NCBI RefSeq assembly: GCF_001723305.1 | Contig: NZ_LPWF01000002.1 | Location: 1-64,000, forward strand | DNA length: 64,000 nt | Source of the DNA: Methyloceanibacter superfactus | GTDB taxonomy: Bacteria; Pseudomonadota; Alphaproteobacteria; Rhizobiales; Methyloligellaceae | Reading direction: 5' to 3' | Position numbers and translations under genes: made by a program | Shown here: positions 19,055 to 28,147 of the stretch, one piece after another | How the letters are laid out: the number at the start of each line of letters is the position of its first letter | Numbering within the stretch: position 1 is the stretch's first letter | Notes under the pieces: generated by a model | Database searches by the model: none | What the model was told of the DNA's origin: nothing | What the model saw: only the letters and a program-made list of their open reading frames with translations

Positions 19055-20192
19055 CGAGCCGTTCGGCGTCTATGTGCACTGGCCGTTCTGCCAGGCCAAA
19101 TGTCCGTATTGCGACTTCAACTCTCATGTGCGCCACGGCGGCATCGATGAGGCGCGGTTCCTCGACGCCTATCTCACCGAGCTTGCGCATTTCGCGGCGC
19201 GCGCGCCCGGCCGTAGCGTGTCCAGCATCTTCTTCGGCGGCGGTACGCCGTCGCTCATGCAGCCGCGCACGGTCGAGGCGATCCTCGCGGCCATCGCCGC
19301 GCATTGGGCCGTCGACGGCGACGCGGAGATCACGCTCGAGGCCAATCCCACCAGCGTCGAGGCGGAGAAGTTCGCGGGCTATGCCGCCGCCGGCGTGAAC
19401 CGGCTGTCGCTCGGAGTTCAAGCGCTCGACGATGCCAGCCTGAAGGCGCTGGGGCGGCTGCATACGGCGGACGAGGCGCTTGCCGCGCTCAGGATCGCCC
19501 ACAAACATTTCGGCCGAGTGTCGTTCGATCTGATCTATGCGCGCGAAGGCCAGAGCGCGGAGGCTTGGGCGCAAGAGCTCACGCGAGCGCTTGAGCACGC
19601 GGGTGATCACCTGTCGCTCTACCAGCTCACCATCGAGGACGGCACGCCATTCGCCGCGCGCCACGCTGCCGGAACCCTGCACGTGCCCGGCGCCACGAAG
19701 GCGAGCGCGCTGTATCTCCTGACCCAGGAACTTTGCGAGGCGGCGGGCTTGCCGGCCTACGAGATCTCCAACCACGCGCGGCCCGGCGCGGAATCGCGCC
19801 ACAACCTGCTCTATTGGCGGGGTCACGATTATGCGGGCATCGGCGCCGGCGCTCACGCACGCATCACCGAAGGCGGCGCCAAGCGCGCGCTGTCCACGAT
19901 CAAGTCGCCGGAGAGCTGGCTCGCCCAAGTCGAGGCGCGCGGTCATGGCCTCACCAGCGACGAGGCGCTGAGCACCGCGGAGACCGCCGAGGAATATCTG
20001 TTGATGGCCTTGCGCCTGGCCGAGGGCATGGATCTCGCCCGGTTGAAGGCGCTCGGCGGAAGGGCGCTCGACGAGGCGCAGCTCAACGCCTTGGAGGGCG
20101 ATGGGCTGCTCGCCCGCGACGGTACCCGGCTCAAGGCGACGCAATCCGGCCGGCTCGTGCTCGAGCGGCTGATCCTCGAGCTTGCCGCCTAA
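19044..20192 (+). CDS. hemW: Heme chaperone HemW (radical SAM)
   Basis: 382 residues. The radical SAM cluster motif [10 protein letters not shown] lies at about residue 15-24, followed by [10 protein letters not shown] and [16 protein letters not shown], and the HemW C-terminal domain. HemW carries and inserts heme; it lacks true coproporphyrinogen oxidase activity in characterised cases. It starts 11 bases inside the end of rdgB, so the pair is translationally coupled. The last bases overlap the convergent PBP activator gene. Confidence 0.93.
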   Translation: MPSSEPFGVYVHWPFCQAKCPYCDFNSHVRHGGIDEARFLDAYLTELAHFAARAPGRSVSSIFFGGGTPSLMQPRTVEAILAAIAAHWAVDGDAEITLEANPTSVEAEKFAGYAAAGVNRLSLGVQALDDASLKALGRLHTADEALAALRIAHKHFGRVSFDLIYAREGQSAEAWAQELTRALEHAGDHLSLYQLTIEDGTPFAARHAAGTLHVPGATKASALYLLTQELCEAAGLPAYEISNHARPGAESRHNLLYWRGHDYAGIGAGAHARITEGGAKRALSTIKSPESWLAQVEARGHGLTSDEALSTAETAEEYLLMALRLAEGMDLARLKALGGRALDEAQLNALEGDGLLARDGTRLKATQSGRLVLERLILELAA

Positions 20193-21381
20193 CTAATAAG
20201 TCGATGCGGTGGCGAAGCTGCGCGGCCGGCGTCGATCATTCGCGGGCCGCCGTCCTGCACTTCGAGAATGGCGAGGCCGCGCTCGGAGGTGCCGTCCGGC
20301 AGCAAGCGGAACAAGCCGTCGACGCCGGCAAAGCCGCTGGCGCGGGTGAGCTGCGAAAACGCATAGCGCTGACCTTGCGGGTTCTGCGCCAGGGACACGG
20401 CGAGGCTCATGGCGTCATAGCCGAGGCTGGCGATGCGCGGCGGCGTGCCGCCGAAGGTCTTGGCATAGCTCTGGGCGAAGTTGCTCCAGCCCTTGGGGTC
20501 CGGCGCCGGATACCAGCCGCCGATCAGCGCCTTCTCGCGGCCGACATTCGGATAGTCCCATTGGCCGGTGCCGACGAATTGCAGCTTGGCGCTGGTGATG
20601 CCGGCCTGGGCCAGCAGCGGCGCCAGCGACGGCAGCTCCTCGCGCCCAGCGGGCAGGAACAGCGCATCGATCTGCCGGCCCGACTTGACGGCATTGGCGA
20701 TCTGCTGAACCGCGCCGGACATGTTGCCGGAACCGAAGCTGGCGCGGACCGGGGCGGACCCGCCACCCGACGCCACGGCCTTGGCAAAGGCAGCCTCGGC
20801 GATGCGGCCGTAAGCGGTTTGTGGCACCAGGACCGCGAAGTTGCGTTTGCCGCGCGACATGGCGAAGGAGACGATGCGCGGCACGTCGCGCCCCGCCAGG
20901 AAGCTCAACAGAAAGACGCCGTTGCCGGCGACCTTCTCGTCGCTCGAGAAGGCGATCATGGGTATGCCGGCGCGGCGCGCCACTTGTGCGGCGCTGCGGA
21001 CCTCTTGGGCGAAGAGCGGGCCGATGATCAACTCGGCGCCGTCCTTCACCGCGTCCTCGGCGGCGATGCGGGCGCGTCGGGCGTGCCCTTGGTGTCTTTC
21101 GGCACCAGCGAGATGTTCGGGTTATCGAAATCGAAGAGCGCAAGCTCGGCCGCCTGCTTGATCGCCTTGGCCACGTTCCGCGTCGAGCCGGGCGCGGTGA
21201 TGGGCAGGAGCAGCGCGATCTTGACCGTGCCCGGCGCGTCCGTGACGGTACCGCCGGGAAATGTCGGGCCACCGCCACCACCAGGTGCACCGCAGGCGGC
21301 GAAAAGGGCCGCCACCACCATGGTGGCGAGCACGAGCTTGATGGCGCCGAGATGCTGACGAAGAGTTTGTGGAAGCCGCAT
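20189..21381 (-). pseudogene. LpoA-like penicillin-binding protein activator lipoprotein, one frame break
   Basis: The N-terminal part has a lipoprotein signal (LVLATMVVAALFAACGAP, Cys about residue 31) and the start of a Leu/Ile/Val-binding-type domain (VKIALLLPITAPGSTRNVAKAI). After GTPD the frame is lost near 21070; the next frame continues ARIAAEDAVKDGAELIIGPLFAQEV and runs intact to 20189. One missing base explains it; the restored protein is about 396 residues. Homologues are outer-membrane or periplasmic activators of peptidoglycan synthases. Its divergent placement next to rsmI-yraN matches the conserved lpoA/rsmI/yraN neighbourhood. Confidence 0.8.
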
Positions 21382-21566
21382 GGCCCCTTCTTGTGCTTAG
21401 CGGGAGAGCGCTTATCGCGCCCTTGGTGCCGGTCCATCGTTACGCCCGTCGCAGGTGGCCGATGGCGCCGGACGAAGCCTTGACCGCAACTATGGCTCAA
21501 TCTTGATGGACGCGGGCGGACTATATCACGTAACGTTTCGGCGACCAGGGCAAGGCGCGCTGCTCC

Positions 21567-22550
21567 TTGACGCAGGATAAGTCCTTGGAGCGGCCGGCAA
21601 ATGCAGGCGAGCGCGTGCAAGATCATCAACCAGATCATCGCCATGACGACGCCGCGGCGCGGACGATCGCGCGCGCTTCTGAGTCGCTTGCCGAGCTGAT
21701 GGCACGGCCGCTGCCGCCCGGGCTCTATCTCGTGGCGACGCCGATCGGAAATCTCGCCGACATCTCGCTCAGGGCGCTGTCGGTGCTGGCGCGCGCATCG
21801 GTGATCGCCGCCGAGGACACTCGCCACTCCTTGCGGCTGCTTTCGCATTTCAACATCCATGCGGAGATGACGCCGTATCACGAGCACAATGCCGAGCGGG
21901 AACGGCCCAAGCTTCTCGCCCGCATTCGCGGCGGCGCCGCGGTGGCGCTCATCTCCGATGCCGGCACGCCGCTCGTCTCCGATCCCGGCTACAAATTGGT
22001 GCGCGAGGCGCTCGACCAGGGCTTGACGGTGACCAGCATTCCCGGCGCCTCCGCCGTGCTCGCCGGCCTGACCAGCGCCGGCCTGCCAACCGACACCTTC
22101 CTGTTCGCCGGCTTCCTGCCGCCGAAATCGGGCCCGAGGCGCGCGCGGCTCACCGAATTGAAAGCCGTGCCGGCGACGCTGATCCTGTTCGAGACGGGAC
22201 CGCGCCTGGCCAAGAGCTTGGCCGAAATGACGCAGGTGCTGGGGCCGCGGGACGCGGTGATCGCCCGGGAGCTCACCAAGCTCCACGAGACGGTGACGCG
22301 CGGGCGCTTAGACACGCTCGCCGGCGAGACCGAGGAAAGCGAGACGCAGAAGGGCGAGTTCGTGGTGGTGATCGCGCCGCCGACCGAGGAGGAGAACGAG
22401 GTCACCGACGAGAAGATCATCGCCGAGCTCAGCCACGCGCTTCGATCCTTGAGCTTCCGCGATGCGGTGCGCGGCGTCACCGACGCGCTGCAGGTCAAGC
22501 GCGCCCGCGTCTACGAGCTCGGACTGACGCTGACGCGCAAGTCGGACTGA
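21567..22550 (+). CDS. rsmI: 16S rRNA (cytidine1402-2'-O)-methyltransferase RsmI
   Basis: Up to 327 residues. Methylates C1402 in the ribosomal P site. Tetrapyrrole-methylase-fold signatures are present: GLYLVATPIGNLADISLRAL, AAEDTRHSLRLLSHFNI, LISDAGTPLVSDPGY and IPGASAVLAGLTSAGLPTDTF. The TTG at 21567 is only one candidate start; GTG 21615 and ATG 21699 (MARPLPPG) are also in frame, and the conserved part begins just after the latter. yraN follows after two bases. Confidence 0.93.
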   Translation: MTQDKSLERPANAGERVQDHQPDHRHDDAAARTIARASESLAELMARPLPPGLYLVATPIGNLADISLRALSVLARASVIAAEDTRHSLRLLSHFNIHAEMTPYHEHNAERERPKLLARIRGGAAVALISDAGTPLVSDPGYKLVREALDQGLTVTSIPGASAVLAGLTSAGLPTDTFLFAGFLPPKSGPRRARLTELKAVPATLILFETGPRLAKSLAEMTQVLGPRDAVIARELTKLHETVTRGRLDTLAGETEESETQKGEFVVVIAPPTEEENEVTDEKIIAELSHALRSLSFRDAVRGVTDALQVKRARVYELGLTLTRKSD

Positions 22551-22552
22551 TC

Positions 22553-22912
22553 ATGCGGGCGGCGCGGACGAGAGCCTATCGCCGCGGGGTCTTCGCCGAG
22601 CGGCTCGCCGCGGCGCTGTTCCGCCTCAAGGGCTACGCAATCGTGGCGCGGCGCTACAAGACGCCGGTAGGCGAGATCGACCTGGTGGCGCTGAGAAACA
22701 GGAGCCTCGCCTTCGTCGAGGTGAAACGGCGCAAGTCCCAAGACGACGCGGCGTGGACGTTGCCGACCCGGCAGCGGCGGCGCATCGTGCGCGCCGCGCA
22801 ATATTGGCTCGCAAGCCATCCCGAATTTGCCGGATACGACATGCGCTTCGACGTGGTGCTGACCGCGCCATGGACCTGGCCCCGCCATTTGGAAAATGCA
22901 TTTCCTGTTTGA
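22553..22912 (+). CDS. yraN: YraN/UPF0102 family endonuclease-like protein
   Basis: 119 residues. The nuclease-fold signature GEIDLVALRNRSLAFVEVKRRK (Asp, Glu-x-Lys) is intact, with RGVFAERLAAALFRLKGYAIVARRYKTPVG before it. The family looks like Holliday-junction resolvase-type nucleases, but the biological role is unproven. It sits two bases after rsmI and about 60 before gshB, the standard order in alphaproteobacteria. Confidence 0.9.
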   Translation: MRAARTRAYRRGVFAERLAAALFRLKGYAIVARRYKTPVGEIDLVALRNRSLAFVEVKRRKSQDDAAWTLPTRQRRRIVRAAQYWLASHPEFAGYDMRFDVVLTAPWTWPRHLENAFPV

Positions 22913-22971
22913 CGTGGACCGCCCTTTGGCGCGAGCCTCCCCGCGCATTCACGAGGAACCCATAGACCGCC

Positions 22972-23925
22972 ATGGCTCTCAAAGTCGCCTTTCAGATGGA
23001 CCCCATCGAGCGCATCGATATCCGGGGCGATTCCACCTTCGCACTCCTGCTCGAAGCGCAATGGCGCGGGCACGACGTGTTCTACTACACGCCCGCCGAT
23101 CTCTCGCTACGCGACGGCAAGCTCATGGCGCAAGGTCACAGCCTGACGGTGGAGGACAAGCCTGGCGCCCATTATCGCCTGGCGCATCCGCGTAGCGTCG
23201 ATCTCGCCACGTTCGACGTGGTGCAGCTGCGCCAAGACCCGCCTTTCGACATGGCCTACATCACCACGACGCATCTGCTGGAGCGCTTGCAGCCGCGGAC
23301 GCTGGTGGTGAACGACCCGGCGAGCGTGCGCAACTCGCCCGAGAAGGTGTTCGTGCTCGACTTTCTCGATCTCATGCCGCCGACGCTGGTGACGCGCTCA
23401 CCCGATGAGATCCGCGCCTTCCGCGACGAGCATAAGGACATCGTGGTGAAGCCGCTCTATGGCAATGGCGGCGCCGCCATCTTCCGCATCGCCGAGGGCG
23501 ACACCAATCTCAACTCGCTGATCGAGCTGCTCGGCATGACGTTCCGCGAGCCGATCATGGTGCAGCGCTATTTGCGCGAGGTGCGCGCGGGTGACAAGCG
23601 CATCATCCTGGTGGACGGCCAGTTCGCCGGCGCCATCAACCGGGTGCCGGCCGCCGACGAGACGCGCTCCAACCTGCATGTAGGCGGCACGGCGGAGGCC
23701 ACGACGCTGACGCCACGCGAGAAGGAGATTTGCGCGCGGCTCGGGCCGGAGCTCAGGAGGCGCGGGCTGATCTTCGCCGGCATCGACGTGATCGGCGACT
23801 ACCTCACCGAGATCAACGTGACCTCGCCCACCGGCATCCGCCAGGTGCAGCAATTCGGCGGGGCCGACATCGCCGCTATGATATGGGACGTGATCGAGAA
23901 GAAGGTCGCGGCCAGGAGCGCCTAA
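22972..23925 (+). CDS. gshB: Glutathione synthetase
   Basis: 317 residues. Joins gamma-glutamylcysteine and glycine using ATP. An ATP-grasp enzyme with the N-terminal [25 protein letters not shown], the ATP-binding [34 protein letters not shown] and C-terminal [20 protein letters not shown], all typical of prokaryotic GshB. Length normal, frame intact. Confidence 0.96.
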   Translation: MALKVAFQMDPIERIDIRGDSTFALLLEAQWRGHDVFYYTPADLSLRDGKLMAQGHSLTVEDKPGAHYRLAHPRSVDLATFDVVQLRQDPPFDMAYITTTHLLERLQPRTLVVNDPASVRNSPEKVFVLDFLDLMPPTLVTRSPDEIRAFRDEHKDIVVKPLYGNGGAAIFRIAEGDTNLNSLIELLGMTFREPIMVQRYLREVRAGDKRIILVDGQFAGAINRVPAADETRSNLHVGGTAEATTLTPREKEICARLGPELRRRGLIFAGIDVIGDYLTEINVTSPTGIRQVQQFGGADIAAMIWDVIEKKVAARSA

Positions 23926-23939
23926 CGTCAGGGGAAATC

Positions 23940-25517
23940 ATGAGCCAGGCGTATGATGCGATCGTTGTCGGCGCCGGACATAACGGATTGACCTGCGCCT
24001 GCTACCTGGCACGCGCTGGGCTGCGGACACTCGTCCTCGATCAGTATCATACGGTCGGCGGCATGGCGACGACCGAGGAGCTAACGCTGCCCGGCTTCAG
24101 ATCGGACGTGCACGCGTTTGGCTTTCAGTTCGCCAACCTGTCCCCCGTGCCCGCAGAATTGGGGCTGTCCGATTATGGCCTCGAGCTCATTCGTCCGGAT
24201 ATCAACTATTCCCACGTGTTTTCCGGTGGCGGGATGATTTCGATGCATCGTGAGGTGGAGGATACCGTCGCCAGCATTGGCCGGTACTCGAAGGCGGATG
24301 CAGAAGTATGGAGACGACTTGCAGGCGATTTTGTTGAGGCGAAGGACGACATCGCGCGTTGGATGAACTCGCCGCCCACTCCGCTCGCGGTTGAAGTCGA
24401 CGACTTGGCGTCGCGCCCCGGCGGAATGGATACGTACCGCGCCGGACTGCAAAGCATTCGCTCATGGAGCGAGGAACACTTCGAGTGTAAGGAAACGCGC
24501 TTGTTTATCGGCGCGTGGGCCTGTCATGTCGGCCTCGCGCCGGATGACGTCGGCGGCGGCCATATGGCCTGGCTGTTCGCATCGCTCATTCAGGAGCTGG
24601 GTAGCTGGGCAGTGAAGGGCGGCATGCACCATCTGCCGCTGGCGCTCGCGGGATATTTGCGATCCCACGGCGGCGAGACTCGCACCGGCGTCCGCGTTGC
24701 AAAAATTCTAGTCGAGAATGGCCGGGCAACAGGGGTGCGGCTGACGAGTGGCGAGGACATCGGCCTCACGCCTCAGGGCGTCATCGCGTCCAATGTCGAT
24801 CCGCGCCAACTCATCGTTGAGCTTCTCGGCGAGGAGGGCGTCGGACGCGATCTTGTCGCCAAGATGCGGCGTTACGAATGGGGCGATGCGTATCTGGTCA
24901 TCTATCTGGCGCTCGATGCACCCGTGACATACGCGGCCGGACCGGATGCGCAAGCCAGCGCCTATGTGCACACATCGGAGCCGTCGTTCGAATATTTGTC
25001 TCGCATCTACACGGAATGCCGGAGCGGCCAGTTGCCTGCTCATCCCTTCGTGGCAATGATGAACGACTCGACGATCGATCCCAGTCGAGCGCCGGCCGGC
25101 AAGGCCGTCATGAAACTCCTTGTGCACAACGTGCCCTACGACATTACTGGCGACGCAACCGGTAAAATCGATGGTCGAACATGGGATGAGGTGAAGGAGC
25201 CCTACGCCGACTATCTCATCGACTATCTCACGGAAACATATGCACCGGATTTGAAGGGTAATATCCTCAAGCGGGTCGTGCATTCGCCCGTCGACATCGA
25301 ACGCCTGATGGTGAGCGCCGTTCATGGCACGGTGACGCATGGCGCGATGCTGCCCTATCAGATCGGCTCAATGCGTCCACTGCCAGAGCTCGCGCAGTAT
25401 CGGGCGCCCATCCCGAACGTCTATCTCTGCGGTTCGGGCAGTCATCCAGGCCCGGGCATCACCATGGCGCCTGGACGAAATTCCGCTCAGGTCATGCTGG
25501 CAGACTTGTCCGCTTAG
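23940..25517 (+). CDS. FAD-dependent oxidoreductase, phytoene-desaturase/PYROXD2-like
   Basis: 525 residues from ATG 23940, with AGGGGA six bases upstream. The N-terminal dinucleotide fold reads DAIVVGAGHNGLTCACYLARAGLRTLVLDQ, followed by VGGMATTEELTLPGFRSDVHAF; the C-terminal FAD contact is NVYLCGSGSHPGPGITMAPGRNSAQ. This is the CrtI-related NAD(P)/FAD branch (PYROXD2-like), not a proven carotenoid enzyme; no carotenoid genes are nearby. Base composition is noticeably less GC-rich than its neighbours, close to half G+C in 25141-25260, and A/T third positions are frequent, which suggests later acquisition. Confidence 0.85.
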   Translation: MSQAYDAIVVGAGHNGLTCACYLARAGLRTLVLDQYHTVGGMATTEELTLPGFRSDVHAFGFQFANLSPVPAELGLSDYGLELIRPDINYSHVFSGGGMISMHREVEDTVASIGRYSKADAEVWRRLAGDFVEAKDDIARWMNSPPTPLAVEVDDLASRPGGMDTYRAGLQSIRSWSEEHFECKETRLFIGAWACHVGLAPDDVGGGHMAWLFASLIQELGSWAVKGGMHHLPLALAGYLRSHGGETRTGVRVAKILVENGRATGVRLTSGEDIGLTPQGVIASNVDPRQLIVELLGEEGVGRDLVAKMRRYEWGDAYLVIYLALDAPVTYAAGPDAQASAYVHTSEPSFEYLSRIYTECRSGQLPAHPFVAMMNDSTIDPSRAPAGKAVMKLLVHNVPYDITGDATGKIDGRTWDEVKEPYADYLIDYLTETYAPDLKGNILKRVVHSPVDIERLMVSAVHGTVTHGAMLPYQIGSMRPLPELAQYRAPIPNVYLCGSGSHPGPGITMAPGRNSAQVMLADLSA

Positions 25518-25529
25518 AAGCGCCGAGGT

Positions 25530-25925
25530 TCAAGCAGGACGCGCACGCTTCCGGCCGAACACGCCCCAGGCGTTCGCCGCGAGGCCTAGGCCCCAACCGA
25601 GCGCCACCCAATACCACCACCATGAGTCGGGCGTGGTGATGAGATTGACCACGATAAGGAGCGCAATCACCGCCACATAGGCGAAGAGGTGGACGGCGAA
25701 GCCGCGCACCTTGGGATCGCTGAATACGCGTTCGGGGCGGTTCGTCTTACGGAGCAGAAGCGCGAGCCCGTGCGCGGCCACGCCGATGCCCCAGCCGAGC
25801 GCCACCCAGATGACCCAGAGATTGTCCGGCGATCGCCAAAAATTGAGCGCCGCCAACAGGGCGACCACAACGACGTAGACGGCGAAGTTGATCAGGAAGG
25901 CGCGGACGCGGGGGTCCTTGGTCAT
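25530..25925 (-). CDS. Tandem 2TM-domain membrane protein
   Basis: 131 residues made of two copies of a helix-turn-helix hairpin: VRAFLINFAVYVVVVALLAA then WVIWVALGWGIGVAAHGL, and VRGFAVHLFAYVAVIALLIV then WYWVALGWGLGLAANAW. Each copy resembles the small '2TM domain' (PF13239) often fused to kinases or standing alone. Four transmembrane helices in all; function unknown. The ribosome-binding region is itself duplicated just upstream (see the repeat at 25929-25959). Confidence 0.8.
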   Translation of the reverse strand: MTKDPRVRAFLINFAVYVVVVALLAALNFWRSPDNLWVIWVALGWGIGVAAHGLALLLRKTNRPERVFSDPKVRGFAVHLFAYVAVIALLIVVNLITTPDSWWWYWVALGWGLGLAANAWGVFGRKRARPA

Positions 25926-25928
25926 GGC

Positions 25929-25959
25929 GGCGATACCTCTGAAGGGCGATACCTCTGAA
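25929..25959 (-). repeat. Duplicated ribosome-site segment
   Basis: The 15-mer GGCGATACCTCTGAA occurs at 25929-25943 and 25945-25959 on the plus strand. On the coding (minus) strand each copy carries AGAGGT, so the tandem 2TM gene has two potential Shine-Dalgarno sequences 16 bases apart; the nearer one is the usable site for ATG 25925. Confidence 0.65.
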
Positions 25960-26053
25960 AGGAGCGGCGTCCGGATGCGAATCGCTCAGTTGCGCGACGC
26001 CGCCCTAACCAACAACAATAGCGGCCCCGGTGCAATTTCGGCGAGCATACGCC

Positions 26054-26426
26054 ATGCAGAGTTGGGTCGTTCTCATTGCCGTCGTCGCCGTGATGATCGC
26101 CAATATTCCGGCGGTCATGCAGCAATGGCGTGACGATCGGCCGGGCTTCATTAAGACGCTGTGGATGGTCGTGGCTATCTCGCCTATGTGGCGCTCGGCA
26201 TCTGGCTCATGCTCGCCGTCATGGCTCCCGTCGGCGCGAAGGGTCGGGCGTGCTGTTCGCCATCGGCTTCCTGCTCTCCTGGATCTTCTATGGCGGGCTC
26301 ATGCTGATGCGCGCCGTGCCGCGTTATCGCGAGCCGCCGCGTTGGCTCATGCATTTCGGCATCGCCGACATCGTGCTGCTGGGCGTGCTGCTCGGCTGTC
26401 TCGCCGGCTATCTGCTGACACGATAG
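26054..26426 (+). pseudogene. Small multi-pass membrane protein, two frame breaks
   Basis: Three consecutive frames, each one base earlier, read as one protein: MQSWVVLIAVVAVMIANIPA...FIKTLWM (from ATG 26054), then RGYLAYVALGIWLMLAVMAP (about 26170-26235), then SGVLFAIGFLLSWIFYGGLM to the stop at 26426. Two single-base deletions near 26165 and 26245 account for it. The restored protein would have about 125 residues and four helices. Family not recognised. Confidence 0.55.
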
Positions 26427-26502
26427 ATGTTCCCTTATTGTTCTTGCTGGACGCCCTGGCTTTGGCTACACTCGCCAGAGGCCGGAAACGGGGGGTTTCA
26501 TC

Positions 26503-28029
26503 ATGTTCGCGCGGGTCACCACGGTCGCCTTTGAAGGCATCGAGGCGCGCGCCGTGGACGTGCAAGTCCAGATCAGCCCCGGCATGCCCGCCTTCACCAT
26601 TGTCGGCCTGCCGGACAAGGCGGTGGCCGAGAGCCGCGAGCGGGTGCGCGGGGCCCTCAACGCCATCGGGCTCGCGTTGCCGCCGAAACGCATCACCGTC
26701 AATCTGGCGCCGGCCGACCTGCCGAAGGAAGGCAGCCATTACGACCTGCCCATCGCGCTCGGTGTGATGGCGGCCATCGGCGCGGTGGCGCCGGACGCCA
26801 TCGAGAGCTATTGCGTGCTCGGCGATGGCGCTGACGGCTCAATTGCCGCGGTCGCCGGCGCGCTCCCTGCGGCCATCGGGGCGAATGCGCTGCGCAAAGG
26901 GCTAATCTGCCCGGGCGCGTGCGGGGCGGAGGCGGCCTGGGCTGCGGCCGATATGCCGATCCTAGCGCCCACCAACCTGCTTCAGCTCATCAACCACTTC
27001 AAAGGCCTCCAGAGTCTGCGGCGGCCCGAGCCCATCCCCGATCCCGGCGATGCGGCCATGCCGGATCTCGAGACATCAAAGGTCAGGAGACGGCCAAGCG
27101 CGCGCTGGAAGTGGCCGCCGCCGGCGGTCATCACCTGCTGCTCGCCGCCCGGCGCGGGCAAGTCCATGCTGGCGCGGCGGCTGCCCTCCATCCTGCCGCC
27201 GCTCGAGCCCTCCGAGATGCTGGAGGTGAGCATGATCCGCAGCCTCGCCGGCGACCTTGCCGGCGGGCGCATCGGCCGGGCACGGCCGTTCCGCGCGCCG
27301 CATCACTCGGCGAGCATGGCGGCGCTGGTGGGCGGCGGCACGCGTCCCCGGCCGGGCGAAGCCGCGCTCGCCCATCTCGGCGTGCTGTTCCTCGACGAAC
27401 TGCCCGAGTTCAATCCGCAAGTGCTCGACGCATTGCGCCAGCCGCTCGAGACCGGCGAGACGGTGATCGCGCGGGCCAATCACCGCATCGCCTACCCCTC
27501 GCGCATCCAGCTCATCGCCGCGATGAATCCGTGCCGTTGCGGCCACGCGGGCGAGCCCGGCTATGTGTGCCGCCAGGGGCGGGGGTGCGCCGAGCGCTAT
27601 CAGGCGCGCATCTCGGGGCCCATGCTCGACCGGATCGATCTGCAGATCGAAGTGCCAGCCGTCTCGGCCGCCGATCTCGTCCTGCCGCAGTCTAGCGAAG
27701 ACAGCGCCGCGGTGCGGGCCCGAGTCACGGCAGCCCGGCAGGCGCAGACCGCGCGTTACGCGGCACTCGGCCTCCCGCGCATCCGCACCAATTCGGACTG
27801 TGACGGGGCACTTCTGGAAGATATCGCCGCACCCGGGGCCGAGGGTCTCCGGCTGCTCCGCGATGCGGCGGGTGCGCTGTCCTTGAGCGCGCGCGGCTAT
27901 CACCGGACCTTGCGCGTCGCCCGCACGCTGGCCGACCTCGACGGCGCGGACAAAGTCGCCCGCATCCATGTGGCCGAGGCCTTGAGCTATCGCGGCGAGA
28001 CCTTGCGCCGGGCCCAAGCGGCGGCCTGA
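26503..28029 (+). CDS. comM: ComM/YifB Mg-chelatase-like AAA+ ATPase, with an out-of-frame patch
   Basis: 508 residues. ComM-type helicases promote branch migration during natural transformation; many bacteria keep the gene without known competence. The N-terminal domain is clear (VTTVAFEGIEARAVDVQVQI, LPKEGSHYDLPIALGVMAAI), as are the C-terminal AAA+ parts (GVLFLDELPEFNPQVLDALR, MNPCRCGHAGEP). Between about 27070 and 27150 the frame reads nonsense, while the preceding frame reads DIKGQETAKRALEVAAAGGHHLLLA; the Walker A PPGAGKSMLARR is back in the main frame with a few bases apparently lost before it. Confidence 0.9.
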   Translation: MFARVTTVAFEGIEARAVDVQVQISPGMPAFTIVGLPDKAVAESRERVRGALNAIGLALPPKRITVNLAPADLPKEGSHYDLPIALGVMAAIGAVAPDAIESYCVLGDGADGSIAAVAGALPAAIGANALRKGLICPGACGAEAAWAAADMPILAPTNLLQLINHFKGLQSLRRPEPIPDPGDAAMPDLETSKVRRRPSARWKWPPPAVITCCSPPGAGKSMLARRLPSILPPLEPSEMLEVSMIRSLAGDLAGGRIGRARPFRAPHHSASMAALVGGGTRPRPGEAALAHLGVLFLDELPEFNPQVLDALRQPLETGETVIARANHRIAYPSRIQLIAAMNPCRCGHAGEPGYVCRQGRGCAERYQARISGPMLDRIDLQIEVPAVSAADLVLPQSSEDSAAVRARVTAARQAQTARYAALGLPRIRTNSDCDGALLEDIAAPGAEGLRLLRDAAGALSLSARGYHRTLRVARTLADLDGADKVARIHVAEALSYRGETLRRAQAAA

Positions 28030-28147
28030 ACCGCCTAAACCCGCCAAAAACGCGTCCGCTAAAGCCTTTTTCAAGCTTTCTCTGGTCTTCTGGCGCCAAT
28101 GAAACCGCCAGGGCAAAAGCCCCGGTGATAATCAAACGGCGTCAACA

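Noticed and set aside
19733-22286. Long open frames on both strands over hemW, the PBP activator and rsmI
   Set aside because: Low-complexity Arg/Ala/Gly-rich products antisense or out of frame to recognised genes.
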